A stretch of 64,000 nucleotides of DNA from Haliotis asinina. Taxonomy: Eukaryota; Mollusca; Gastropoda; Lepetellida; Haliotidae. Under the pieces are notes generated by a model. It was given only the letters and a program-made list of their open reading frames with translations, was not told the origin of the DNA and made no database searches. The stretch's first letter is position 1; each line of letters begins with the position of its first letter. The stretch spans positions 61,207,504 to 61,271,503 of the forward strand of contig NC_090280.1 in the NCBI RefSeq assembly GCF_037392515.1. The letters are read 5' to 3'. Shown here piece by piece: positions 31,874-42,914 of the stretch. Made by a program: the position numbers and the translations under genes.

Positions 31874-32120
31874 GGTGAGTGACCTAATATTCCAGCCATA
31901 TGGCGGCGGTCTGTAAAAAACAGAGTCTGGACCAGACAATTCAGTGACCAACAACATGAACATCGATCTGCGCAACTGGGAACCAATGACATATGTCAAG
32001 CAAGTCAGTGAGGATGACCACCAGATCCCGTTAGTCGCCTCTTACGACAAGCACAGTCGCCTTTCATGACAAGCGTGGGTTGCTGAAGGTCTATTCTACC
32101 CCGGGACCTTCACGGGTCAA
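31874..32120 (-). mobile_element. Family-B SINE, full length
   Basis: It runs from GTGAGTGACCTAATATTCC to ACCTTCACGGGTC and is flanked by attcaattag (31864-31873) and attcagttag (32121-32130). It sits about 110 bp upstream of the ATG of the EPERY gene. Confidence 0.78.
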
Positions 32121-32130
32121 ATTCAGTTAG

Positions 32131-32877
32131 CAGGCGTTTAAGCAGTATTTCATTTTTATCAGGATGTCAGTAAAAAGTGATTGAAACGCATAAAAAGACA
32201 CTAGTACAGGCAGTAATAGTAAAGCAACCGTATACATATACACACGGAAAAGAAGTACGTCTCTAGTACTTGACAACTTTTACAAATTTATGTGAGAAAT
32301 AAATAAGAAGTATTGTAGTTTGTGTTTGTTTCTTACAATTGGGTAATACTTGTAATATAATAAATATATAACAGTGGTCTGGATATCTGAATCAGTTCAT
32401 CCATAATGGTCCCATAATGATCCTACATTTAGCGACTGTTATCTGAGTAGGCATATGCAGACAATAACGAACTGTTTACCACAGAGTGTTTAATTTAGTA
32501 GAACATGGTCCAACTTCAGATATTGTTTGAAGTAGGCTGCGTAGATACTTTCAAAATATTTCAGATGCATAACACGATTAGTGAAATTTAACGACTATCA
32601 CATGCACAAAAAGAATACATGTCTGTAGATCACCTTTTCAAATTCAGTGTAAAGAATTAACAAGCCTTTGTCACAACGTTGGAGAAAATATCGCGCAAAG
32701 ACATTAGGTGTATGTTGTAGTTTTCACCAATTTACAAAGATCATTCAATTTTCACTTCTAGCGACAATACCACCAATCTGAAAAAACCCCGAATCACAGG
32801 TCCTTTTTCCAAAACTGACGTTTCTAACAGAAGAATGTATAACAATGAAATATCGCCAAAATGTTTGAAAGCGTTAA
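32131..32877. other. Gene-free stretch
   Basis: AT-rich DNA with no supported feature. Confidence 0.35.
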
Positions 32878-33185
32878 ATTGTTCACAGCCTAACTGTCAA
32901 TTCTTTGTGAAACACACATGTCACGTCTACAAGATATCTGTACATAGTCCGGTACTAATTTCTTTATTGAAAAATAAACAATAGAGGACTTGAGATGCAC
33001 CCTTGTCGAACTCCAAAATGTTTCTGAATTTATGGAGGCATCTCGTGACAGAGTTTCAAACATAACTGATGGACCTGGTATGATGTTTTTCATGTGGTTG
33101 ATGTCTACTTGGACGGGTCCTTTCCTTGGAACTTTCTATCATTACTACTATGTACATATGGCTGTACGGATGGGCCATAATCCGC
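32878..33185. repeat. Direct duplication, partner at 34236-34710
   Basis: Both copies contain TTGAAAAATAAACA, AGGACTTGAGATGCA(C/T)CC, CGAACTC(C)AAA, GGAAC(TTT/CTC)C.ATCA and TACATATGGCTGTAC / TACACATGGCTGTAC in order. They are about 1.35 kb apart. Confidence 0.65.
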
Positions 33186-33715
33186 TGCTTAGAATTGTGT
33201 CCCTTGGATGTGCCGTGATCCAATGTCTCATGCATTATCGTGAAGAAATGCACATTACAAATGAACTATTATTACATGCCATATTATATATACATGTATA
33301 GAAAAGTAAAATGATTGTGTGCATGACATGTTAAACACTTTCAACCTACTTAACTATTTTCATCTCACTGATAGCTGTTCATTAGTGTTAGTTCCCCTGT
33401 ATCCCATTACTTTTTTTAGCTTCATGACCCGGTTGCCATTTTGATAGGTGACCGTGAGTAACTACGTGTTTAGTTCGGAAAAGTGTGGGAAATATTTAAG
33501 GGAGTCACCGAATTTAATTAAACTATTTATATTAGATAATAATGCGCTTATCCGTGTTTGATACAACTGTTTTTAATGATGCTATTAACTAATGATGCAT
33601 TAAGGATTCAAGGTAACATTAGGGTTTAATGCTGGCATTAGTTAATGAAGCAATAATACAACTGGATCCTGGCTAATCACTTAGCATGACTGTTTTACGT
33701 GCAGCTAACACATTC

Positions 33716-33757
33716 GCCACGCCACGCCACGCCACGCCACGCCACGCCACGCCACGC
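33716..33757 (+). repeat. (GCCAC)n pentanucleotide microsatellite
   Basis: About eight head-to-tail GCCAC units. It is very GC-rich compared with its surroundings. Confidence 0.9.
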
Positions 33758-34235
33758 TACGTAATGTATAAGGGTGCCATCTGTATCATTGTACACAAGA
33801 ATCAGCTGTCAGTCTCTGTTTTGACTACTGGTAGCATGGTGATTTTTGTTATGATAAACATTGATTCCGCATCGACGATTTGTGTTTACAAACATTTTGT
33901 GTTAACAGTGGCTATCTGCGATGCATAAGATCGACTTCAGGTAAGTTGTGCATGGTTATGTTTTGTAGGTATAGAATAGTTACTCTAGGTTAAGTATAGG
34001 TATTACGTTGTAGGTAGAGAATACGTAAGATTGGTAAGTATGGAAGTAAGGTAGGTAAATATGGAAAAGTTGAGTTAGGTAGAAGCGATTAGTTAGGTAG
34101 GTATGAATTAGACAGATTACGTCAGGTACACTCAGATTGCATATACTATTATCTATATCTGTTTGTCTTTATATACATGTTGTTAGATTTTTAACAAAGT
34201 GGTGTATAACAATCTAATTATCGCTGTAGAACCAT

Positions 34236-34740
34236 CAAAGTATTGTTCACACTCCAGTTGTCAATACTTTGTAAAGCCAAATGCCAAGACTACATGAATT
34301 CTACACATTTCGGGTACTAATTCATTTATTTGAAAAATAAACAGTTCAGGACTTAAGATGCATCCTCGACGAACTCAAATATATGTAAGAAATTATGGAG
34401 TTACCTCACACCAAACAACGAACATTAAGTACTTGTAATAAGTACAAGTGTTCGCTGAAGGAAAACTAAGTTCTATGGATGGTCAACTTCTTAATTGCAG
34501 TGGATGCCACGTTTGGCTGTAGGCACTAATATAAATACCGTTATCAAGCAAGTGAACTTGCATAGAACTTGGTTTTTCTTCATCTATACAACTCCTAAAA
34601 TGCCTTTCAAAGAAAAAAGTGTTCGCTGTTAAGCTCCTGGGTGCTTGGAACCTCCCATCACTACCTTTATGTACACATGGCTGTACTGATGGTCCAGTTG
34701 TTGCATTCTGCAAAACTCGCTGCTATCGATAATTTTGAAC
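34236..34740. repeat. Second copy of the 32878-33185 block, split by an insertion
   Basis: Homology to 32878-33185 is interrupted by 34458-34616. See the partner entry for shared blocks. Confidence 0.6.
34458..34616. mobile_element. Foldback-type insertion with 12-bp target duplication
   Basis: 159 bp flanked by aagtgttcgctg at 34446-34457 and 34617-34628. Inside, AACTAAGTTCTATGGATGGTCAACTTCTT at the left (in pieces) recalls the arms of the 5647-5814 foldback. AACTTGCATAGAACTTGG at the right pairs with its AAGTTCTATG portion. The partner repeat at 32.9 kb lacks it. Confidence 0.6.
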
Positions 34741-35245
34741 AAGATTGGCATTCGTCTTTATATGAAAGTTCAACATATAATTGTTATCATGAGTTTAAAT
34801 CTGTACTTAAACCCTGAGTCGTATCTGTATATCATAGTCAATAAAACTCTGCGTATTGTTTTCATGCGGCTGAGACTTGATCTAAATGATATATCTATCA
34901 ATCAAGGAAGAAATTTATCTATTATAAAATCACAAATGTTCTGTCCATTTTGTAATACTAATACTATTTATTTCTTTGTCCTGTATATAAGGATTTGAGG
35001 CAAACGTATTTTCCACAATGGCTACAATCTAATACTGATGCCACAAACCTGTATTCAATACTTTGCTGTAAAACATCCTTATTACAGTATAAGATGGTTC
35101 AATTTATTCATCGTGCGCTCGTATTGAGAAGAGATTCAATATGGAACGTGTGTGGCGTATGTTGTACATGTTGAAGATATTATGCATACAGTATTTTGCA
35201 TATGGGCCTATGGCCTTCATGCGCTAAACTGATTGACTGTATAAA
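34726..35245 (+). mobile_element. LINE 3' ORF relic
   Basis: The C-terminal tail of a non-LTR polymerase ORF in two frames: DNFEQDWHSSLYESS, YHEFKSVLKP, stop, then after a frameshift YIIVNKTLRIVFMRLRLDLN, ISINQGRNLSI and MFCPFCNT. This is the usual GR...LC..C zinc-knuckle-like end. It is followed by the GGGCCTATGGCCTTCATGCG box seen at LINE 3' ends. Nonsense and frameshift changes make it dead. Confidence 0.65.
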
Positions 35246-35772
35246 GAAAGTGTTTATCCCAACGCTTGCACTTCCTCAGATAACACCTGTAATGACAACA
35301 GTACATGTACGATATTGCACACACATGACATGCATTGAACATGCAAAGGACTCTATTCGTGCCATGGTAAAAACTAACACCCTATCTCAGTACTGTCATC
35401 TCAGATGGGTAGATAATAGAAAGTTATTACCCACGTGGTACTTCGTAAAGGTGTTTCATAACAAAGTGTTATGACACATATGTATCATAACACCTTCGAG
35501 TGATTTGATTGGCTAATACGTGAACTTTGATATTACTGGTACTACTTTCATCACTCATTCCATTCATGATTTTCATTCAAGTTTTCACACCTGAGAGCAT
35601 GTAAAAAACACTTCTATGGAATTAGATAAAATTTATTTCATTTAGTGTGGTCACTAGCAGTATTTTCAATTCTATGATAACTCAAGTTTCTGTAATAAAA
35701 ACGAAAATAAAACAATCTATAAAAATACGTAAACAAATACGTCTAGTAGGCCTCTCATGAGTGTAAACAAAT
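35246..35772. other. Gene-free stretch
   Basis: No supported exon or repeat. Confidence 0.3.
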
Positions 35773-35895
35773 ATGGCGTCGCCCCTAAAACTTATTGATT
35801 TCATCAAAATTGACGGACAATTGGTTGGAAGAGTTGTGAATGTTATCAAGAGATCGAATACCTTCTGCGTGTATGTTGTCAGGACTGCACAGTAA
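35773..35895 (+). CDS. Candidate 40-codon small ORF or first exon
   Basis: ATGGCG in a good start context (acaaatATGG) opens MASPLKLIDFIKIDGQLVG and RVVNVIKRSNTFCVYVV, then TAA. Its composition looks more like coding sequence than the surrounding AT-rich frames. A GTATGT donor-like site lies inside it, so it could be the first exon of a spliced gene. I recognise no family. Confidence 0.2.
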   Translation: MASPLKLIDFIKIDGQLVGRVVNVIKRSNTFCVYVVRTAQ

Positions 35896-36243
35896 CACAC
35901 AACATCAAAAGACGAGCGGCTCTCTAGTATCTCTATCACTGCCACTGTCTGCCGCATCCATTCACGTCCTCCCGCACAAACATATTGTCACTGCCATGCC
36001 TCCCGTGGTTTCTTATGTAGGGGTCAAAAGCACTTGTTTACTGTCTTGTGATTCGGCGCTGTATAGGAAATACATTGCCTCTACGCAACGTACGTTTTCG
36101 TGGAGTGAAGCGGTTGACATTACAATCACCAATACGATGTATTACTCCGCGTTGTATGGTTCTATATAGGAAAGCAAAATATTGCTTTATTTTAACGAAA
36201 TTTTCACTTAGAACATGGGTAATAAATAGGATACAAAACTCGT

Positions 36244-36334
36244 CCCCCTTTCATATCAAGTTTATGTCCCCAGTGAAATAATTATGACAAACCAAAATTA
36301 TTTCACTCGGGACATAAACTTGATATGAAAGGGG
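36244..36334. repeat. Inverted repeat, about 39-bp arms
   Basis: CCCCCTTTCATATCAAGTTT and ATGTCCCCAGTGAAATAATT are mirrored by AATTATTTCACTCGGGACAT and AAACTTGATATGAAAGGGG around a 12-nt spacer. The arms differ at about two places. Likely a small foldback element. Confidence 0.8.
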
Positions 36335-36640
36335 AAGCTCGTTTAATATCCTACAACAGATATAACAATACTATGATCTCACATGTGACTATATCTTCCC
36401 TTCTGTCACTGCTCCTACAAGTCATTGTGTGTGTAGCTGCTACAAATCAATAATTTTTCCAATAACTATTCTCTACACACAACGTAACGCACATTTTCAA
36501 AGGGTGTCAACGTTGTTAGAGTACACCATGCATCAACAGTCGGTTGCTATGTATCTGTCATTGTTAAATTGCCAGTTGGTGTTGACTGACTGATGTGTTC
36601 ACATACTAAATGTTAAACATACTAAATTGCTTAAATGTGT

Positions 36641-36806
36641 TGCACACATGTAGAGTGTACGATATGTATATGAAATCCGAAAGGGATTCTGGATGCGAAT
36701 CGAGAATCCAAATAATTTTTCGATGCACACATGTAGAGTGTACGATATGTATATGAAATTAGAAACGGATTCTGGATTCGAATCGAGAATCCAAATAATT
36801 TTCGAG
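36641..36806. repeat. Two tandem copies of an 83-bp unit
   Basis: 36641-36723 and 36724-36806 share TGCACACATGTAGAGTGTAC, GATATGTATATGAAAT and CGAATCGAGAATCCAAATAA. Inside and just after the units, degenerate GATTCGGGATTCGAATCC runs continue the theme. Confidence 0.8.
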
Positions 36807-39800
36807 ATTCGGGATTCGAATCCCCAATCTGAACTTTTTTCAGCTTCGGTAATCGAATCCTCAATTGAATATTGTTTTAAAATTATAATGAGGGTTAGCA
36901 CATCAAGAGTAGTTATCTGTAGCTCTTGAAGCAGATACTGTATCAGTGTTGATCCGAAGTGTGTACGTGGGTTGAGCACAGGTCCAGTGTTCCAGGAGTT
37001 TGAACAGGCTGGCATGGGCATGCACTTTTGGACATACTACAACAGCATCACGCAACACGTAGTATGGACTATCTCCTTTGACGTGTAAAGCTAAAGTTAA
37101 CTGTCAAACATGATGGTTCTTTGTAAATGGCAATTTCCCTTGTTATGACTAGTGTCTGCTTTCTTGTAAAGGTTCGCTACGTTCATGTTGTTTTACTCTT
37201 GCCTGAGTCTTGGGTACATGGCACTAGCTCAGGATTAAGCCTCTGCTATCGTCTGCATATACCCCGTCATTGCTCGCGGGAGTATTTGCTGTGAATTTAA
37301 GGGTGTGTCAGGCTATAAACCGCTGGTTTCATTACAATACACTACACCATTTCAGTACTTTACAAGGCTCACATATTACGGAAAAATATTTATGGGGTTC
37401 TCTTGAACCCTCACTTTTGCGAGTGAAGGTAAAAGTCTAGTCCTAGGTTTTGCATCTGAACACTGAATTATTATTAGTCTTTCAATCCTGAGTCAGCTCC
37501 AGACAGCGTCCAACAAATCATTTAAGGTCACCTGTATCAATGCACGAACTTGAAAGACTTGAACTTGAAATATGTTCTGTTGTTCCTCTAACACCTGAAA
37601 ATGAGAGTATCTGTTGCATTGTTGGGATACATAATGTCATGATGTCGTAGCGCCGTTTGCATTTTTTAGCGTTACTATTTGCTAATTACGCACAAAGTGA
37701 TATGTCCATTATTTCAATTTGATCCGCTACTAGTCAACATTAGTTCAGTAGGGGTCTTCCCACTTGCCCAGCACCTATTGTTTAAAGGTTCGAGATCAGT
37801 GGAGTGTGATAATCCCAGAGAACAAAAGGTGAACTTTCTATTTTGCTCTCCTGTTGGTCTGTGATATTTGGTCACCCAGGCTTGTCAGAGAATATTTGGT
37901 TAACCGATATATAATAATAATTACGAAATGGAAAAATAAATACATTTTACACGTTGCATCAGTAACATTAGATCTAAGCCCATGCCCATACCCTAACCCA
38001 AAAGTAACCCTAACCCAAACCCACAAAAGTAAATCATGACTGATACTTTAATAAATTTCATTTCAGTTTATGAGTGCTTGACAAATTCCACAGTTTCGTT
38101 AAGTGGTATTATACGATTGGGACTTACACTTTGGTAGACTGGGGGGATATTGGTTCACATTTGCTGCACCATTCTAGCACAATCCTGGCTTCTGTCGCAG
38201 AGACAATCCCTGACCTTTTGAGCATTTTCCAAAACTCCTTTTTTCTCTTTAAACTCTTGTGAAGCACCTAGTCTTGACTCGTATTCATTAATTTCGGTAT
38301 GTAGGCAAAATGACTTTAGGCTTCATCGAATGTATACGTTCAACAATCAGCCATATATTTACAATGCTCACATTAGCATTTTCCCATTACAATAGTTCAT
38401 GGTTTGCAACATAAACACCTGTACTAAATATATATTTATCAATGTATTTCCAGAGCCGTCCTCTCAATGATGTAATACAATGAGCGTGAACAGGCATGGA
38501 CCTTTACAACATCCGGGCGGAAAAATACCCAGTTTTGACTCCAACTTTCTTCTGTACTTTCTTGCAAATTGTGTAACTGGAGGAAGCTGCCATTAATGCA
38601 TGCTTACCATTCTCCAATCTACCGTCCGTCCAAACGAAACACTGATTCTCGAGGTAAGTTATTCTCAAGGTTTGGGGCATATATACATTATTGGATTGGA
38701 GCAATCACCAAGCGCCAAGTGGTGAATTCAAAAGGACATGGACAAAAGTTTTCATCTCTATCTGTGAAATCTTTGATTTCCTTATGACCAAACGCCAAAT
38801 GGGGATTTGTGTGAATGGCATTCAAGAAGTTGGTGGTATGCACCCCTATGCTTGAAAACGGTAAAACAGGTTATGCTGAAAAGTCGTTATTGTCAAAATA
38901 AAGAAGTTGATAATCCCATACATAAATGTCATCGCCAAGTGGTGAATTCAGAGGGACATGGACAAAAGTTTTCATTTCAATCTGTGACGAAATATCACCT
39001 TCCTTGGAATTCACAATTAGCAATTCACGTGAGTATACTTTGACATTTATTTGTGTGGATTTTTGGCATTTACATCTAAATTTGGTATCACTGGTATTTA
39101 AGGTAGAACCGAGTTTATGCAGACGGTTGCGATCCAAGTGATTTCACCCAATATATGAACAAATAGTGGGAGTCAATACATTGGCAGAGCATTGTCATTC
39201 CCTATTATGCATTTCCAGATTAAACAGATTCTCGTTATTTTTTCAAACGCTGTCATGAAACATCACTTTTATATTAGTTCAACCCCAGTTTCTTATTTAT
39301 TGGATGGTGGTAACTTTTATGTTTAACCGCGATGGGAAAATGCTAACTAGACTAGCTATTTTAGGACGAGGCTCTGGTCGTATTCGTCCTGTTTGCCGTT
39401 TTCCGTCTCGGCTTGTGCCACTGATCACGGATGCAAATATGGCTACCGATATGTTTTGTGGTGTGCATGCCCACAAAAGGATCGATGTCACATATCTATT
39501 GTCAATATAGGAAAAACGGAAAACCAATATGATTCGCTGCTTAACATAATTGCAAGTTTTAGCTCGACACATGTGTTACCGAGTGCAGTCTGCCTGTGCA
39601 CGGCACAGAGAACCCACGTGGGCACTGCCGGCATCTTATTTAACATTTCGCAAGGTTAACTTACCTCACAATTGACCTCAGTCGCCACCATGCTGACCAC
39701 TGGTTGGGGGTTTTGTCGGGATTATTATTATCGCTGTTATTTCTGTGCAGCATATTTACATACGTACACCAACCCGCAACGTGTTCTGCATTGATTCGAT

Positions 39801-39874
39801 GCTGCACCCCTGGTGACCTAGGATCTGCCGCGTATGAATATCGTATGACTGTAAATGGTTTTAATTTGTTTTAG
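36807..39874. other. Long gene-poor stretch
   Basis: It contains a telomere-like CCCTAACCC patch (37979-38029) and a pair of direct repeats at 38711-38775 and 38931-38995 (CGCCAAGTGGTGAATTCA, GGACATGGACAAAAGTTTTC). A more CpG-rich patch lies at about 39340-39620 and could be a promoter region. No exon could be supported. Confidence 0.35.
37979..38029. repeat. Short telomere-like patch
   Basis: TACCCTAACCC, TAACCCTAACCC and AAACCC in close order resemble degenerate CCCTAA repeats. It is too short and impure to be a telomere; an interstitial relic is possible. Confidence 0.3.
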
Positions 39875-39909
39875 GAATAAACATGGTAATTTCTTAGTGT
39901 CCTGAAAAC

Positions 39910-39964
39910 ATGACTATGGACTACATTAAGACCGCCATGATGCCGAGTGCGGCATTAGACAAAA
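39910..39964 (+). CDS. Candidate first coding exon, unsupported downstream
   Basis: A pyrimidine-rich acceptor (TTTAATTTGTTTTAG, ending 39874) and a donor (GACAAAA|GTAAGG) bound an exon. Within it, an ATG at 39910 opens MTMDYIKTAMMPSAALDK. CpG-richer DNA lies just upstream. No continuing exon was identified, so this stays a guess. Confidence 0.2.
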
Positions 39965-42914
39965 GTAAGGCATATTTTGTTGATCGGAAGCACATCGTGG
40001 CATTAAGGAAAAACAGATTTGTACTTTTTCTATTTTCTAATTCGTTTAGCATAAGATATAATCAGAACAAAAAATGGAATGTGTCACTTACGGAGCACTG
40101 TAAATCAGTCATAGAAAATCATTGTTTGCCACATCAACAAACATAGTTTGTATTACTTTATAACGTAAAGAAAACCTTTTCCATATCATGAGACTTTAGG
40201 GATTTTTATGTTAAAATGGAAAATGTTTTTTTCTTCGTTTTTTCTCTCTTTAAATTGCTTCAAATCTATGAAGAGCATTTAGAAGTGGAATGCTTAAGAA
40301 ACATATATGACCCTGATACTACCTACCATTCACCTGGTAAAGGAGAAAGCACACAAGCGTTCACAACAATGAAATTTACATCCATAAATATTGCTTTTCA
40401 TTACATTTTTTTTTTTTTTTTTTTTTGGGGGGGTTATTAATATTAATTAATCTTTATAAATATATATATTTATTAATGCAATTAATATTGCATTTTATTA
40501 TAATTATACGAGCCTGCTTGCCAATACCTGTTTCTGTGTACCAATAACAGGGTGTTTTGTTTATGACCTTCAGGCTGCATATTTCTTTAATCTGAATGCT
40601 TAATACAGTTTCGTTTCATATTTGACAAACAGGTTGGAGTGAGGTTGGATTTTTTCCTGCTTCCTCTGCAAAGACCACAACTGTTTGTCTTTACTGTGCT
40701 CATTTCAGTACATTTCTACAGTACATGTATTGCTGTGAAAAACATCCATCTGGGGCGGTTCAGTATACTCAGTCATTGTATTGGAAATGCTCTTGAAGAA
40801 ACTTGGTGAATATTTATCTGGCTGTGTATGTTTGTTTTAACATCACTCAACTCTAAAAATATTTACAGCTGATTTGGTTTGATGTTTTTCAAGTCAATTA
40901 CAGAACAAAACCTCCTAATTACATTGTACAAGAGGTTTCATGTGCAGGGCACTGTAGCAAGGTTATGTTTTGTATGTTTACTTAAAATAACGCATAGACG
41001 TTTCCTATCGAGTTCACAGTGCTTTCTTATTCTATGTTTGTTTTCACAACAATTTTGCTTAATACGGAATGATATATGGTTGTTTATTTTCATTTGTAGT
41101 AACTGTATTCAGTTTTTTAAGTTACCTATTTAAGGTACCATTTTAATACATATCTAGTACGTCGTGCAGAAGTATAAATAAAGTGTCCTAATATTTGAAG
41201 AGTAGCTATTTCATCATATTGAAAGTATCTTTAAGTCAGCTATCATTACAATGTTTGCTATGTTTTGCATTAACAATAAAGGATAATAAGAGGCATGTGT
41301 TATCACATATGATATTTCGGATTTACATACAAGACAATGAATGCTAAATCACGGGATAGGGAGACTGCTTGAATAACGTTGATGGTCATTTTGAAAAGAA
41401 AACATTTCTGCATTAAGTTTTGAACAACATGTAAGGAATATGTAAAAAAAATAATATTTCACACAGAAACAAATCAACTAATGAATGATGTGCCGTTTGG
41501 TTAAAATACATTTGTAATCTAGTTCAAGTGAAATCTTTTTTCTTTGTACCGTTTTCCTATTTTTTAATATTGTTTTTGTTTTCTGTTTTCTGTTTTATTT
41601 TATTCTATTTTTTTAATTTTTTTGGTTTGTTTGTTTGTTTGGTTGGTTGGTTGGGCCGTTCACCCTGAAGTTCACCCTTTATCTTCACAATTATGGAAAA
41701 AACGCCTATGTGTTCATGACCTTCAGGTCAGGGAACCATTTTCGTCCAGAATTACCGTAGATCTTTTTATTCATTCAAATCAGTAGATGCAAATATACAA
41801 AATACATATACATAATGCAACAGAACTAGTAGACAATAAGACAGGTAGACATTACAAATACTGAAAATTTCATTGATATTACGCTGGGGGTATATGCAAT
41901 AGTGATGACCTTTTCCTCTCAAACTGTAATATTTGTTTTCATGTTTGATGAGAGGTTTTCTTTGCCATTATGTCCACATGATATTGTAGTAGCATCATGG
42001 TACACGGAATTATGGTTACATTGCCTGATTTAGAGGATATTTCCAGAGGAGATGTAAATGCAAGATTTCCTTACATACATATTACTGTATGAACTGTTTA
42101 TGATTTCGTTTTGAGATACGTTATTACAGTTGGTTTTAATTATTATATTTACGGTGGACAAATAATAATAAAAACTTTGATAGTGATCTAAACTTTTAAG
42201 CTCATTGCCATTTTTTTAAACAAAATCCTTATCAGTTAAAAATATAAACCATGCTGACATGTGGTCAGTAAATTCCACCACCCCGTGGCCTTAACCTTCA
42301 TGTGTAATGTCACACAACTGATCGTTTAAAAACTTATGGACAAAACGTAACTGTGGTGACATAGCTCGATTTTAAAGAGGGAGATTATATGTTGTCAAAA
42401 GTCTCATGACAAATACCACATGCTTCGTTGTATGGAGAAACTAACATGGAAAAGGTACGTATATTTCAAATCCTCTAAGAAGAACAGCATACAAAGGAAA
42501 GGTTACCCTCATATCCCTATGGATTACTGAAAAACCATCGAAGATGTGTTAGCAGGTTTCAGTTTAAAGGACAGTTGAACAACATAGCTTCAAGAATAAG
42601 TCTCATATTTCGGTGAATTCTGTCTTTTGCAGAAGAATTGTATTGACCTATTTTCGACCATGCCGATATAAACCAGTAACAGTGATTGAGATGGCCAGAT
42701 GAAATGTTAAATTACAATTCTGCTTTGGGACAAAGATAAAACATCTAAAACACCGTTTTCCAGCTGTTAAAACAAAACAAAAAACCAACTGTTCTAGAGT
42801 GATCAAAGTTGTAAAAGGACCATGATTCAGTCTTTTACAACAGTTTCTGTTATTTGCATTAGTGAACACAAGTTAGTTCATTAGTAAAACGTATTTTTGA
42901 TACTGCAGAGAGGG
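39965..42914. other. AT-rich gene-free stretch
   Basis: It holds a poly(T)/poly(G) run (about 40408-40434) and a T-rich, (GTTT)n/(GGTT)n tract at 41590-41655. No exon, RNA gene or classified repeat is seen. Confidence 0.35.

Noticed and set aside
36641..36806. CRISPR-like repeat-spacer pattern
   Set aside because: Only two tandem 83-bp units without unique spacers, in a eukaryotic genome.
37979..38029. Telomere or chromosome end
   Set aside because: Only a few impure CCCTAA units inside ordinary DNA.
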